Made by a program: the position numbers and the translations under genes | Assembly (NCBI GenBank): GCA_024305405.1 | Contig: JAKNDB010000079.1 | Span: 1,298,001 to 1,362,000, forward strand | Source of the DNA: Dirofilaria immitis | Lineage: Eukaryota; Nematoda; Chromadorea; Rhabditida; Onchocercidae | DNA: 64,000 nt | Direction: 5' to 3' | Shown here: positions 43,801 through 57,300 of the stretch, piece after piece | Layout: the number at the start of each line of letters is the position of its first letter | Numbering within the stretch: position 1 is the first letter of the stretch | The notes under the pieces: model-generated | The model's input: the letters and a program-made list of their open reading frames with translations, nothing else | What the model was told of the DNA's origin: nothing | The model's database searches: none

Positions 43801-46800
43801 CCTTTTCCTGTTGATAAATCAGTGCACAACTGATTAATTACAGGATTCTCATTCTTAAGATATCATTATATCAACATTGTTGCTACCAAAAAAGGAATTG
43901 AATTGCTCACAAAAAGGAACTGTATTATTTTTATTACTAATTCTATCAAGAAACTACATGTTTCTTATCTAACATCCTAATTTATAAATGAAAACAAAAC
44001 ATAGTTCAAATTGTTTTATTTTTGGAGATTCTGGGAAATGTCTTTATTGAACAAGAATTGTTATAGGCATAAAATCAGAAGTTGTATACCGTTTCCGGGT
44101 TATTCCAGTTACGCGCCGCGGTTTTCCATCTGATATGTACTTGAAATCAAATTCTAATTTTACTTTCATTGGTCATATGGTGGAATCTATGAATAAAAAT
44201 TTCCGTTCCACTATCGGAGCGCTACCGATTAGTATCGAGCAGGTTAAATCTTCATTATATTCTTCACTAGTTGGTCTGATCAAATTTTCCAGTTTTTTAA
44301 ATTGGGGAGCGATTAGATTTGAACTACTCCAATTTGTCATTCTTATTGTATTTTTTGAAATGCCATGATTAAGGCATTTTTTTCTCGTTGTTAATTCATA
44401 TTTTTTGAGAAGGGCAAATCAGTGGTTATTCACTGGGATGGAAAGCGAAAAACTTCAAATTTTACTTCACAAGATCCAGAAAATGAAGCAGTTCTTATCC
44501 GTTATGCTCGTTCTGATACATCGCCACTGAGGGAAAAAGCAGAGGAAGGATTATTCATTAATGGAATTATGAATCTGAGTGGAAAATTTGATGCGGTAAG
44601 CGTTTTTATTCTTTTCTATTTTTTTATTGACTGTATTTGTTCCTTTCGGCCATAAAGAGTCTGAATTGAAAATAGGAAATACATCGTAATGGTGTTGTTA
44701 TTAACTAAAAATGCATATTCATGAAAGGGATTTAATTATTATAATGAAGTAAAATATGGAGAAGAAGAAATAAGAAGTTTTGATGGAGTTTATCCTTTGA
44801 AATTATTAATTTTTCGTGAAACTATGCAATATTGAGATATATTTCTCTTTTAATAACTTTTATTGAATTTTCTTAATTTAATTAACATTAACATACTAAT
44901 AAAAGTATTCTATCTCTTTGTTTTTTAGTTCCATAAAGAAATCCCATAATTCCTCGCTTAACAAATTTCAGTCACGAACATATCAGTTTTGTAGCCGTCT
45001 TTATGATGGTCTTTTTATGGTCCTGATTTTTGCCGCGTTTATCGTTTACCACAGGCAGTGTTCGCCGATATATTTGGTGATATTTCGAGTGATAGTGATC
45101 TACCGAGAGCGGTATCGTGCCATCATGGTAAGTTAATTGTTTTCCAATAATGAATTTATAGATGACATGAAATAATAAGTTTGACGAAAGGGTGCTGCAT
45201 ATTCTCGGTTGATATTAGAGCCATTAGACATAGCTTGCTGTTTTCTTCGGTGAAAAATTATGCCAACATCTACTCACAAATTTGTTTTTGAATATTCCTT
45301 GAAATTTATCCTTATATTAAATGATAAAATAGTAATAAATAATTTGATTATTGAAGGAAAAGGATGTCGTTGTGAGCCATCTTATGAATTTGGTGATGCA
45401 ATGCGTGTAACATGGGATTGGCCGACAGATGATCATAGTGCCGATGAATTCGTTGTGCATTATACTTTGAGTGATAGTATTTTTCCCGAAGATGACAGAT
45501 TGGTTATCACGTGAGTTCATTTTTTTAATTTACTTCTCCGCTTGATGTACGTATGTTTTTGCATTTAGTAGTATAGATTATAAAATTTTTATTACATACT
45601 TTCTTTCTCTATAAAAGACAATCATGCATTCAATCGTTTATGATTTTCAAGTTAAAATTAATTAGAAATAAATTTAACTCATAATCTCTTGAATGAAGTC
45701 ATTGTGGCAACAATTTCTGTTTTCAATAATTTCATAATGTTGCAGAGATGAAGCATTCGCAGATTTGCCAAGTCTTCGGTCAAATACAACTTATCGTATA
45801 ATGATAGAACCTAGGAATAAAATGGGTGGTGTTGAAGGTTCTTGGTTCAACTGTACTACTCCAATTTGTAAGTTACTTTGCATTTTCAATCAGATCTTTT
45901 TTCCCAATAAATACTGCCATTTGTAACATGTTGCAGTAGGACAAATTCCGGCACCAACAGGGGTAATGTATGAGGAATTGAATGCGACAGCTGTCCGAGT
46001 ATCTTGGAATCCAATTCATCCAAATCCGCGTTGGAGCACACCTGTGGGTTACGTGATACAGATTCAGTCGTCATCGACATCTGTGGCTTCCGTAAAAGAT
46101 ATTCTTGGTATTATACTATTTTAGTGCTTTGATTTTCTAAATTCTTTTTTTTTTTTATGTAATCACGTTTTAATTTCATGGACTAAATGAAACATGTGCT
46201 TATTTTTGTAGTGGTTATACATCAATAAATGTTTCAGTTGATGGAATCAGTGCAACAAGCTACGTCGTAACACTACAACCTAATATGTTGTACACATTTC
46301 AAATTGCCGCACGTTCGAGTACTGGTGATTTGGGACAGCGTTCCTCTCCATATCTGTTTTCACCATCACATATGAATAAATTTGATAGGATAGATGTTAA
46401 AAGGCCAAGGACATTCCCGAAATCGAATCGAGAAGGAATTTTAATTGCAATTGTTTTGATAGTGGGTTTGCTGACATTGTGTTTCGGTGGTATCTGCGCC
46501 CATTTAAGGTTACTTGCATAAATTTTCTGCTCATTTCGTTTTCTTCAGAGATTTTCAAAAGATCAAGAAATGTTTCCTATAAAATTCATAAAAGATTCCG
46601 ACAGGGATTAGATACTTGGAGTGCCGTAAAATAAGATAACACTTAACTGCGATAATTTCTGATTAGCAGGAACATAAAATGGCCGAAATGGATAATTCCA
46701 AATCTTGATAATCTTCATATTGAAACTGAAATATGATTACAATAAATAGGATATGTAAGAAAAATTATGGTAATAGAACGAAAAAAGCTACGAAGTCTGA

Positions 46801-49598
46801 GAAATATGTATGAAATGCCTTACTTTTTTCAGCTTCGTATTTTCAGGTTAAAACGGCGCAAACTGGAAATGGGCATGAGTGCTAATGGAGCTAATAATAG
46901 AGGAACAGATGTTCCACGTAATAGTGCAAGTGTGAGGAATTATTTTTTTGTGTTAAAGTTTTGTTGCTTCTGAACGGAAAATTTCCGAAAATCATTTTCA
47001 GTTTAAATCGATTTAAGGCCACTATAATAATTAAAAATGAAGTCTACAATTTAAAGCTTACTTAATTTGCACAAGTTGCACTTCCGAATTATTTATCCCT
47101 TCTTAAATGCTTTTCTCGTTGCCATCAACCACTAAAAAGCCATCCATTTTGTAAAAGTTTTAAACGGTCATCAGTGAGATTACTAGCCTATTTTATTAAA
47201 AATAAAAAATTTTAGAATATTGAAATTTAGTGAATATTTTATAATATTGAAAAAATTTAATAGAAAATAGTGCTTAAATACTTGATATGTTTTGATTGTT
47301 TTGTTTTGTTTCTTTCAGTATGAAATGGAATCTCTGATTACGCAACAACAAAGTGGTTTGATTGATACTGTTGGAGGGAGTAATACGAGAAATACACCGA
47401 GTGATTCACTGATGCATAATCGGTTAAATCCACGAAATAGTATATCAAATGGAGTAGAAACTATGTATTTCGATACGAAAGGCGGTGAACAAGGTGCCTT
47501 GCCAAGTGGTCAAGATAAATATCTGAGGTAAAATGTAGTTTATATAAAAGTTGGCATCAGAATTCCAAACTTTTTCCGAAAATTCTGTTCTTGTTAGGAA
47601 TTCATCTTCATCGTCTCCACTTATATTTGCTGTTTTAAAAGAAACTGGGTTTTGATTCCTCGTAATGATGCTGTAATTTGCTGGAAATCACGTTATTTAT
47701 TTGATAAAAATATTTGTAATTGAGAAAAATTTAGTTATATAGTTAGAATATTTTCCGCAGTTGATATGATATTAACATTATTTTGTCCATAAAAAATTTA
47801 TTTCCAGATTATTAAATGACAAGAAGCAACTGCAACGATTCAAGGAATGCTTCTTGTTTAACAGTTTATCAGAGGAATCATCTGTTAAGGTTTGTTCTCG
47901 AAATGCACTTTTTTCATGGAAGTATTTGCATGTACTATCTATATTATGATTAAATTAATTTGCACTATTCGGTAGACTTTTTGTTAATAGATTCTATTTT
48001 ATCACCATTCGATTATTGCTAGGATTGTCAGTTAGTCGTTTCTGATGGTTATTTTGTAGTCTTAGAGCGTTATTTATTGTGGATTCTCATAGATTCCATC
48101 TGCAGATTAAGCTAGATTGATTAAGACATACAGTTGTCGTGTATTTTCACGACATATAGTTTGTCTAAAATCAAATCATGTCATGTTATATATTGTCATT
48201 GTCTTAATGAGGTCAGATATCTTCAAATGAACTACAGAGAATAGAAATGGCAAAAAGACGAAAAAAATGTATTCTAAAACAATCCGGGCCATAATAGGCG
48301 TTGTCTACATTGCATTTGTGTTATTTTTTCAGAGCCACATATCTTGCAGAAAGAAAACGAGGAATGAAAGCCGACGAAATGAACCGTTCGTGATTATGAC
48401 GAAAAGATCGAATTATAAATTATTAGATTCTAAATGGATGCAAACAACTTGTGGTATCTCAGATCCATGGGCTGGAAGTTCACCATCTAAGAAGCAAACG
48501 TAAGGAAGTAGTAGTTAATTGCTTGAATGCTTTTTTTTGCTTTTCAAGTTCGCAATTTATTTTTCGGACCAATAATGATTTCTTTTTCAGGATGAGATCT
48601 GATTCTACATCAACAAAAGCGGTAAAGACATGTTACCTAATGACAGGTCGTATGTCAGTAAGCACTTTTGAGATCGGTATTATGATGCCAAGATTTTTAT
48701 CGAAGTTGGCAGCTTTGTCAGATATTACGCGACGAAATACAACGAGTCATATGGATTCGCTAAATCAAGCAACTTCTTATACCAGTATTATTTGTCCGCG
48801 ATCAACTTCAGCGCAATCACTTTATCAGGTATTCATTTATTGATTGTAATTTGTATGTGTGAATTTTAACTACTCTGCAATCTTTAATCTAGTAAGTTTT
48901 ATCGAATATAAAATCAGGATTTAAGTTATCATGCTTAGAATAAAAAAGCCTGCTATGAAAAGAGGTTAAAATTAAATTATGTCTTGAACTTTTATCATCA
49001 AATGTTCTGTTTCATAATTCTTTTGAAATTTCAGCAAAATGGTTTTATCAAGCAAAGAAATGATAGTGTAAAGGCAAGCGCTCCTATTACGACTACGACT
49101 ATGCATTATATGAATTATCCATGCAACACTCCTTCCAGTCAATCACTGTGAGCTGTTTTCGAATATGTAAAAATCAAATCACCGTAATTTATAACATTGA
49201 CATATTGGTCTAAATTTAAATTTGAGTGTTATAAGTGTTTTTGCTCTTAAAAGTTATTCTGAAATTTGAATATGTCAATAAGCTTGGTAATTCTATGAAA
49301 AGAAAGAAGAAAGATGGAGATTTTTACGATCGTTTGTTTTAATTCATTTTATGTTCTTTTTGCACGCATAATTTCCAGAACTTGGTACGATGCTGGATCA
49401 GTTGAAAATGATGGCACTATGCGGCTACCTCGTGATGCATCGAAACTATATGGTAATGGGTACAAGGGAGCAACAACATTTTATTGTTCATCGATGCCGA
49501 ATCTTACTGATTCGGGAATTGTATATGATGAGATGCATTTTCCTCGTCCACCTCCTCTTTCACCTCCTCCATTAGATAATAAGCATTTGGAAAGGTAA
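34805..49598 (+). CDS. Ig/FN3 transmembrane receptor, DCC/neogenin-like architecture
   Basis: A type I surface receptor of about 1,538 residues in thirty exons. Exons: 34805-34872, 35254-35396, 35626-35824, 36102-36369, 36672-36844, 37328-37459, 37744-37871, 38257-38412, 38866-39002, 39322-39460, 41818-41928, 42009-42130, 42425-42519, 42779-42976, 43145-43250, 43442-43532, 44067-44242, 44413-44595, 44972-45127, 45357-45510, 45746-45867, 45937-46107, 46238-46508, 46847-46931, 47319-47527, 47808-47889, 48333-48499, 48591-48828, 49035-49147, 49379-49598. Four Ig domains show the Cys, Trp and YxC pattern (for example VTCHA, MWWKD, LYRCVA; then YRCRS, YTCVAS, YQCITS). Five FN3-like domains follow, then a membrane helix (residues about 1144-1166) and a tail of about 370 residues with a proline-rich [10 protein letters not shown] end. 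Four Ig plus five FN3 matches the DCC/protogenin family (worm UNC-40), which binds guidance cues, but I could not verify the P motifs, so the assignment is inferred. Exons 9, 10, 16 and 19 each lack one base in an A or T run. The start and the last exon are uncertain: a hydrophobic segment lies at residues 43-65, late for a signal peptide. An antisense cyclophilin sits in intron 10. Confidence 0.82.
39949..40476 (-). CDS. Cyclophilin-type peptidyl-prolyl isomerase, nested and intronless
   Basis: A 175-residue single-domain cyclophilin that catalyses cis-trans isomerisation of X-Pro bonds in protein folding. The catalytic and cyclosporin-binding residues are all present: [15 protein letters not shown] supplies Arg, Phe, Met and Gln, SQFFLCT supplies Phe, and [12 protein letters not shown] supplies the Trp and His. 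The loop [16 protein letters not shown] carries the insertion of divergent-loop cyclophilins. It starts at the ATG at 40476 and ends with TGA at 39951-39949. No signal peptide is seen, so it is probably cytosolic or nuclear. The gene has no intron and lies antisense inside intron 10 of the Ig/FN3 receptor, the longest intron of that gene, which suggests arrival by retroposition. In the same frame upstream, a charged segment continues for about 30 codons, so the true start may be further 5'. Confidence 0.93.
   Translation of the reverse strand: MKERKGRPHVFFDIIIGGKATGRIVMELFNDIVPKTAENFRCLCTGEKGMGKLGKPLHYKGCKFHRVIPEFMCQGGDFTKGDGTGGESIYGETFPDENFIEKHTAPGILSMANAGPNTNGSQFFLCTIKTDWLDGKHVVFGKVIEGMEVVKKIEAVGSEDGKTLQEVVIVDCGEL
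40477..40640 (-). CDS. Possible 5' extension of the nested cyclophilin
   Basis: Upstream of the cyclophilin ATG, the same frame is open for about 30 codons and reads as Lys/Glu/Ala-rich sequence ([15 protein letters not shown]). It then meets a TGA just beyond an A6 run (40546-40551, T on the plus strand). One extra A would join it to another charged segment ([14 protein letters not shown]). Such a helical, charged stretch could be a real N-terminal extension or a second exon bounded by a CATGCAG acceptor at about 40619. It may equally be an untranslated leader. The same one-base defect in an A run occurs in neighbouring genes. Confidence 0.25.
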
Positions 49599-49914
49599 TT
49601 GTTATCGTTATCATCATCTGTATAACACCTCCTTTTCTATCTATCCTCAGGAAAAATCTCATTACATAATGCTATTCAGATATTAAAGTTCTCTTTCATC
49701 CATGAAATATTCAGTCTATTAGCGTAATATTTTATTATACCGCTTTATGTCAACATTTGTTGATTAAAAGTTTAATTTGCTATCAAAGTGGATATCAAAG
49801 ATCTTTTTGGTGAAATGAAAGAAAAGAGAGTTTATTGGGTGGAAATGGACAACTTTATCATATTTTCTTTTTCTAATATAAACTCATTTGTTTACTCTGT
49901 TGCTTCTACCTCAG

Positions 49915-49951
49915 TGGCAATTTTTGTGAAGATTTCAAATGTCATCTGAAG
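49915..49951 (+). CDS. Possible alternative last-exon segment of the receptor gene
   Basis: The last coding exon of the Ig/FN3 gene ends in GAAAG followed by GTAATT, which is both a good donor and an in-frame TAA stop. A good acceptor (TTCTACCTCAG) at 49914 opens a reading frame in the matching phase (SGNFCEDFKCHLK) with a possible donor at 49952. It could be an additional exon that extends the cytoplasmic tail, but no further exons were found. Confidence 0.2.
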
Positions 49952-49959
49952 GTCATACT

Positions 49960-52900
49960 GCCAACTTATTCCCATCATTATTCGTTTGTGTTGGTATATT
50001 CATTCGTCGGTATATGTGTCCGTCTGTCTCTATTTTTGTTTGTATTTAGATATGAATATTAGGTCTGCATGATTATGTTATTTGTGTTGGTGCACTTGAG
50101 GCTTCCTTGGTTTATTGATGAAAAGTATTAGATTTCTTTTGCATAGGGAATATTTTATCTTTAATAATATAAAATTTTCCAAGTTTTTGAACAATTTAAA
50201 AAAATAAATAAATGAATTATTTGAATTAAGAAATAAATAAATGAATTATTTGTATTAAGGTAAGGAGTGGGATAGATCATAATAGAAGAAATATGAGCTA
50301 TAATATCGGAAAGAGAAGAAGTTAAAATGCTATTCCTAATCAATGACGAAAAAAAAATTATGCGAAAGTTAGATATCGAAAAATTCTTAATTTAAAAATT
50401 TCTCACAATTTCATCTACATTTTCACTTTTTTGAATAAGTCCAATGTGTCCAATATGTGCATCACCTGAGTCGGGTTTTGTTACATGCACTGTATTATTA
50501 TTCTCATCACTATTATTATGTTAATTGATTTTGTTAATTTTCATGTTTTCTAAATAATATTGTTTTAAAAAATTTTTCGAATCTTTTCATCTGCCTCATT
50601 CTCCGAATCTGATCCTTTATTCCTTCATGTTTAAAACATCTTTCAACGACAAAACTTTCTAGCTCTTTTATATAAAAACTTTCATTTATATAGTTTATTC
50701 CTTTTTAGTTTTGTTTTATTTTATAATTAGTATTTTTGATATGTTTGAATATGATACGATATTTTATTAGCATATATATTACAATATATAATTTTGAATT
50801 TAAATTAATGACCATTTATCATAATCTTTACGCTGTATATAAATGTATATTTTTACTAAGTCTCATCTGGTACCATTATTTTTCCTAATAAGTCATTGAT
50901 TACAAGAAGTTTGCCAGTGATTATAATTGCTTAGATCATTTCTTTTTACTTTTTTTCTATTTCAATCTCATCAGATGAGATTTCAAGAATTACCGATTGT
51001 GTCGGAATTGTACTTAATTTTTTGTTATTACTGTAAAATGAATTTTTTTGTTTTTTATATTGTATAGTTTCTTACTGATCGTTTATTTGACCAATCCCTT
51101 TAGTCGTCCTGATGTATATTTGCTTACTAATTCGACAATTAAAAGCTTAAAGTTAGGAAATATTTAATAGTATGATATATATACCGCGTAATATTCCTTA
51201 ATTCTCATTTTTAAGGAAAAAAGAATGAATGAAAGAAATTTAGAAAAAAATTGAATTTTATTTGTTCTACTTTTGCCAAAATTTGATTGGTTTTTTCTAT
51301 TTCACATCATCCCATTATTTTTATCATATTTTTTACTGAACATTTAAAACGGAATTTCATATTTATTGGATTCATTAACATTTATTATTTCGACATTTGG
51401 GCAAGTATGCTCATTGCTATTTTCAACTTTTAGCTTTTGAGCGCTTCTTACGAATTATACTTTGTATTTCTTACAAAAAAAGTTTTTCCGCAAAGTTTTA
51501 ATTAATATCCGTAGAAGGTTTATGTGGAGTTAATTGAATTTTTATTAGATTCGCATCATTTAAAATTCAAAATACGAGAAGTTATAACAGATTGATTCAT
51601 AATAACAGTTTTATAACAGCTTTTGGTGATAGTATAAGAATATTATGAATTATCCGCTTGAGCAATGTATGCTTTATATCACGTACTTCTTGTTCTATCA
51701 AAATCTTCTGCTTTAGTTTAAATTTGAAGATTAGAAAAAGGTAACGTTACAGACGGATGAAATGTTACCTAACAAATTTGTTTTGCTAAATAGTTTGTTT
51801 GGCTCATCAATATTTCTCCATTGCGATTTGCTTATGTGCTTATCATTAGCCTATTATTTACCGATCTCATCAAATGAGATGGTAGTATATATGCGTTTTG
51901 ATATTTATCTTTTTTTTCTATTTTTTTGAAATCAATCTCTTCTTGACAATCGAAATTGATAACTGAAAGGATGAGTTATTGTATGTATGATTGGTTTTGT
52001 ATCTTCATTTAAATATTATCATTTTGAAAAGAAAGGACCTCTTAGGTTATGTATAATCAATATCATTCTTTTTATAAAAATTTTGTACAATTTTTAAAAT
52101 ATTCTTTCTCGGATAATTTCAAGCAAATATATGCCTATTGTTATTCATTCTATGTTATATATTTCATTCTGTTATATCTGTTACTGTTTTTGTTCTGTAA
52201 TATAGTATTTATATACATATATATGTGTAAATATATATAGATATGTAACACGTATATATTTATATATACTTCTTTGGTTTTGCTTTTGTTTCGTTTTGTT
52301 TTGCTCGAAATAAAATTGTATCTTGAATAAATGAAGCAAGAGTGTTTGGTTTGACAAAATGATATGGCACAAATATTTAGGAATAAATTTCAGTATTCAT
52401 CCTTTCCTTTGAATTGTTTTAGCTTTTATTACTTACATTAGTTATAGATTATATTAAGATTTGAGAATATTTATTTGTTATATGAATTAAAAATGACATA
52501 TTAAATCATCAATTAGATTGAAACAAATTTTTGAGAATATTGAGCATCTTAATATAACATGTAAGAACGTATTATGAATAATTTAAAAGAGGATTATGGG
52601 AAGGGTTAGTAACGTGGTAAGTGGAAAGATAGTGGTAAAATAAAGAATGACAAGAGATGATAATGATAATAGCAGGAAAACTAGCATACTATATTATACA
52701 TGCGAACATTTACTTGTTCTTGATCATCCTTTGAAAATTAACTTATTTCCTGAATGCTCATATTGGTTCAATTAACGAACGATTCTGCTCTTTTTACTTA
52801 TTTTCATTTGATGATAAGCTTAATAAACTAAGCAACCATGATAACGAAAATATATAATTTTGCTAAAGATGGTTGCGATAATTCTTTCATCAGTGTTTCT

Positions 52901-54350
52901 ATCTTTATAAGGTAATAAAGTTCGTTATCATCTGATATAGTTAATATCAACGGCGAAGAAAACAATTAGTACTACTACTAAAGCATGTGAGGAATTTCGC
53001 AAAAGTAAATTATATTTTAAACTACCAAATTTAATTGTCTGTTAGGACAAATAATATAATAAAGGAGGGGATTTTCGTAAAATTTCGAAATGAAATTATA
53101 CAAAAATCATCCGAAATAATTTCCAGTCATGAATAAATGCAGCAATTCTTTTGAATGGTTCATGAATTGTTTGTTGCTGTTAATCTTGTGGCACGCTTCT
53201 CATTTGTAATCTGAAATATTTCCCAAATTTGCAATTTAAATTATATTCACCTAAACATAGAGAAGAAAAAATGATTTTTGGTAAATAAGATTTATGATTT
53301 GCTTCCCCACAAATTCGTTGTTTAAGAAAGTCATCATAAAAACTAAGAATTATTTGGTACAAATCTTGGAATTTATGAAATTTAAATTATATTTCACTGC
53401 TTTTGTAGCAATAGGAGAATTTTTCCTGTTAAGAAATTTTTCTTTTTTGAGCAGCAAAATTGTATCATTTAGTTTATAACTTTATTGCACCTAAGGTGCT
53501 ACCATTAATAAGCAAATGCTTATTGTGACAACACACAAACTCTATGACAACAAACTAACAAGTTTGCAAAAAAATAGAATAAAATAAAAATACTGCAGAA
53601 ATAATCACTAGAAGAGATACTAATATAATGAGACAATTGAAGCAAGATAGAATAAAATAATAAAATAATAAAACTTTGAAAACAAAGATTTTATGGATTT
53701 AAACATATCAAATTATGAAAATATTAAAGAAATTAATTACTACACAATGTACGTTTCACGAGCAGATTTATCGAGCAACATAAAACTATCAAATTAACGA
53801 AAAGAAAGATGAGGACAAAGTTGATGAAGAAAAAAAAATAAAATTGTGGAAAGAACGAAAATAGAATGTAAACTACCACAAAAAGAAAAAAGGACCAGTG
53901 TAAGATACGACAAAAATTCACCATAAATTATAAATACTGCTGCTTCGTAAAAGGTACATTCATATAAATATCAGGCCGCGTAAACGAAGATAAGAAATAA
54001 TAAAAGCTTCAGAAGCCATAAATATTGAGACGGTGCTATCATATATTTCCAAAATGAGCAAAGAGATACTAAAAACTAAAAACGAAGATATCAAATCAAA
54101 AAATAGGAAAAGAAAATTAAAATTTCAAATTATGGCGGAAAATTAGTTTTTGTGCTTTAATGCTAAAAAGCATGACAGATATATAGCAATATAATCTCGT
54201 ATGCAAAAAAAATTTTTGTTTTAAATTAAATTTAGATGTATTTCTAAAATTTAATAACTAGAAAGATGAAGAATTCTCCTATGCCATAAAGGATATTCTA
54301 CGAAATAGGTCCATTTAGAATGAATTTTAAAAGAGAAAAAGTATATAATA
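49960..54350. other. Intergenic region between receptor and GPD2 genes
   Basis: The two genes converge here. I see no further coding exons. It probably holds the 3' untranslated regions of both, but no polyadenylation site could be assigned with confidence. Two short hairpins with AATCTCATC-type arms are present at about 50973-50991 and 51866-51882. Confidence 0.5.
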
Positions 54351-54353
54351 ATG

Positions 54354-57300
54354 CTAAATTCCGCCTCCTGAACGTAACACTGACACTGGCATCGGCTCGA
54401 ATTCATCCAAATATCGTGCTAATCGATTCTGTGCTATTTGTCCACCTTTTAGTCCACTATACAGCTGAAACAGTCACAATAATATAGTCAGCAGAAATTA
54501 TTTTTCCAAAAAAAATCCATCTGTTTCATTATTATTGAGGCAGAACATGAATGTTAAAATGCATTATTGTCGGAGGAATTATTCTTAGTAAGTGAATATT
54601 GAACTCCGAATTGAATAGACAGAGATCAGAAATAGTTATAAATAGAAGATACTGAATAATGCAAAATTAAAATCATATAAACATTAACTGATTGAAACTT
54701 ACCTGGAAAAATTCATTGAGATCAATTTCTCCATTTTTATTTAGATCAACTTCATTGAGTAATTCATGAAGCAGACTTTCATCTATTTTACTATCGTGTT
54801 TCTATAAAGCAAAAAGATCACTTGAATTTTATCAATTCAATACTTTCCGTCACATCATGATCGAAGACTAATATTTGAATCTTGAAAAAGTCACAACTGT
54901 TTCAAGTAATATCATATAAAAATTTAGAACGCAATTAAGGCATACTTGGAAATGACGTCTAAGATCATTTAATGTTATGTGCCCTTTATTTTCCTTATCC
55001 AAAGTTTTGAAACGTTCTCGGGCTGCTTGCATTTCTTCTGCTGTTAAACTGATTTCCATCGAAGAAAGTGAATGATCGCGAGCATTCTGACCCATCTCTA
55101 TTTCAATAAATGATCGAGCCATATTCAATTGCTTCTAAAGGAGACCACTGTGTGAAATATTGAATAAATGATGCAAAATACAAAAAACAAATAACACTGC
55201 TTTATGGTACTTATTAATACTACGAGGTTTTATACTTGGTCAATTAATGCATTCACTAATTTTAAATGCTTCCCAAATAATCGCAATAATTGTAATATTT
55301 ACAGTGAGAATTCTGAGCACAAGAAGAAAAACGATTTTTTGATCATTAAGAAGTTAACACTTTTATTATCATCGAAAATCATAAACCATAAATCCTAAGC
55401 AAAAATAATCATAATTTATATATTCCAGTTAATGATTCATAAATTGTCTACACTGAATCACTATCAAAAAATATGCACCTTTTTCTCCGCTGCTGACCAA
55501 TGCAGTTCCTCACCCATAATATCGACAACCTTATCAAGCACTTCATATGCTGCATACGTATTCAAAAATGCCAGACGTAAACGACGTGCAATTACATCAA
55601 CCGCAGTGCAAGCATATTCTTTTATCGCATATTTCACCTAAAATAATGGATTCGTTTTCCGAATTGTTCATTATTAATGAATCCAAAAATTATAATTAAA
55701 CAAAAACTTAAAGGAGAAATTATTACAGCCAACTTGTTGAACAAACGAAATCACTCAATGATCGAGACTGTAAGATTACCAAATAGAAATCTTTCCTAAG
55801 TGAGATATGGTATTCGATACAATGGATAATTAACTAAAGGTAATGCTTATGATATAAACAAAATTTCGAAGAAAAACCTCTGATTCAATATAAGGAAATT
55901 CTGAATGTAATCGATCACCGACAATTGGCCATCGTTTTCCTGTAATTTTTGACATTCTGGCAACTGCGAATGCTTTATCACCATATGTTGAAGCTAAATG
56001 TCGCGCAACCTAAAATTTACTTTTAAAAAATCAATCAAATTGAAATTCTTAAGAAAAAAGTTATTTGTTACAATGGTTCTTTCAAAGCACTAAATATTGT
56101 AGAGAAATAAAATAGTAGCAGAAGTTTTTAAAGATGTATACATCCTCGTCGAGACCATAATCCTGCACAAGACGAATATGCAGTAGTGGATCCCAATTAT
56201 GTGCTCCTCAAGCAGTAGTCCAGCTGTGACACACTTTCGCACTGGTTGTAAATTTGCAACTTCAATTACTTTGTCCACTGTTTCTTCAGCCATATGTCTA
56301 TATGTTGTCCATTTTCCACCTAAAAAAATTGGAAAATTATGACTGGAAAAAGATGAAATTAAAATTTGTTAATCTATCTAAGATTTATCAGCAAAACTGA
56401 CAATCATCTAGTGATAACGTGTTTTAAGGAATATTGATATGGTTCAAATGTGATTTAGGTATAGTTGGCTCAATAGTGTGCATTGCTATCAAAATGAGCA
56501 ACGGTGAGAAATTTTAAACCTGCGATTGTCACCAATCTACTTTTTGAAACTTCGATCACATGGTTGCGTGCCAATGATTTTGTATCTTTTTATTAGGATC
56601 TCTTACCAACGGCCTTAGACCTGACCATGCACTTAATACATCACCTCTGCGAACTGAAAATCACATTTCAAATATGCCGTCAGACACATAAAAATTCTCA
56701 AGTTGAAAAATTAAATGAAAACTGTAAAAAATTCATACCGGTAACATCTTTCGAAAGATAATGCCTTATTTCTCGGAGAATGAATTCAATGTCAACGTCA
56801 CTTGGGGACGGATTAAAAGTAAGTGGTACCGGTGCATCCGTTGTACCTGCTACGGTCATACGCTGCCAAGGAAGGAAGAATATAACACGGCCATCACTTG
56901 TAGAAGGATCAAGTAATCCTGTCGATGAGGGGCTAGAATTTGATGCTAAAGTTTCATTTAAGTCTTTAAGTGATTTTTAAATTATTAAGCAATATATGGA
57001 ATTAATGATGATGTGATAAATACTTATCCATCAGCAATAATCTTAACTAACCTATAATATCCAGGAAGAACAACATGGACCCCAGCTGATGGTTGACATA
57101 TTGGTGTAGTGTCCGGATCGGCCATTAAACGAATTGAATCGGTAAAGGGACCAGTAGCATTCACGACAGCTTTAGCTTTCACATCCCATTCCTCATTAGT
57201 TAACTAAAAGTGAAAATAATAATTAAATTTCATTGACTGTTATAAATCTATTTTACTTCTTACACTAATATAGCAATCGTTTATAATACATATATTGTGC

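Noticed and set aside
56780..56980. Plus-strand 66-codon frame
   Set aside because: It is antisense to GPD2 exon 8, which is in frame and carries a conserved family segment.
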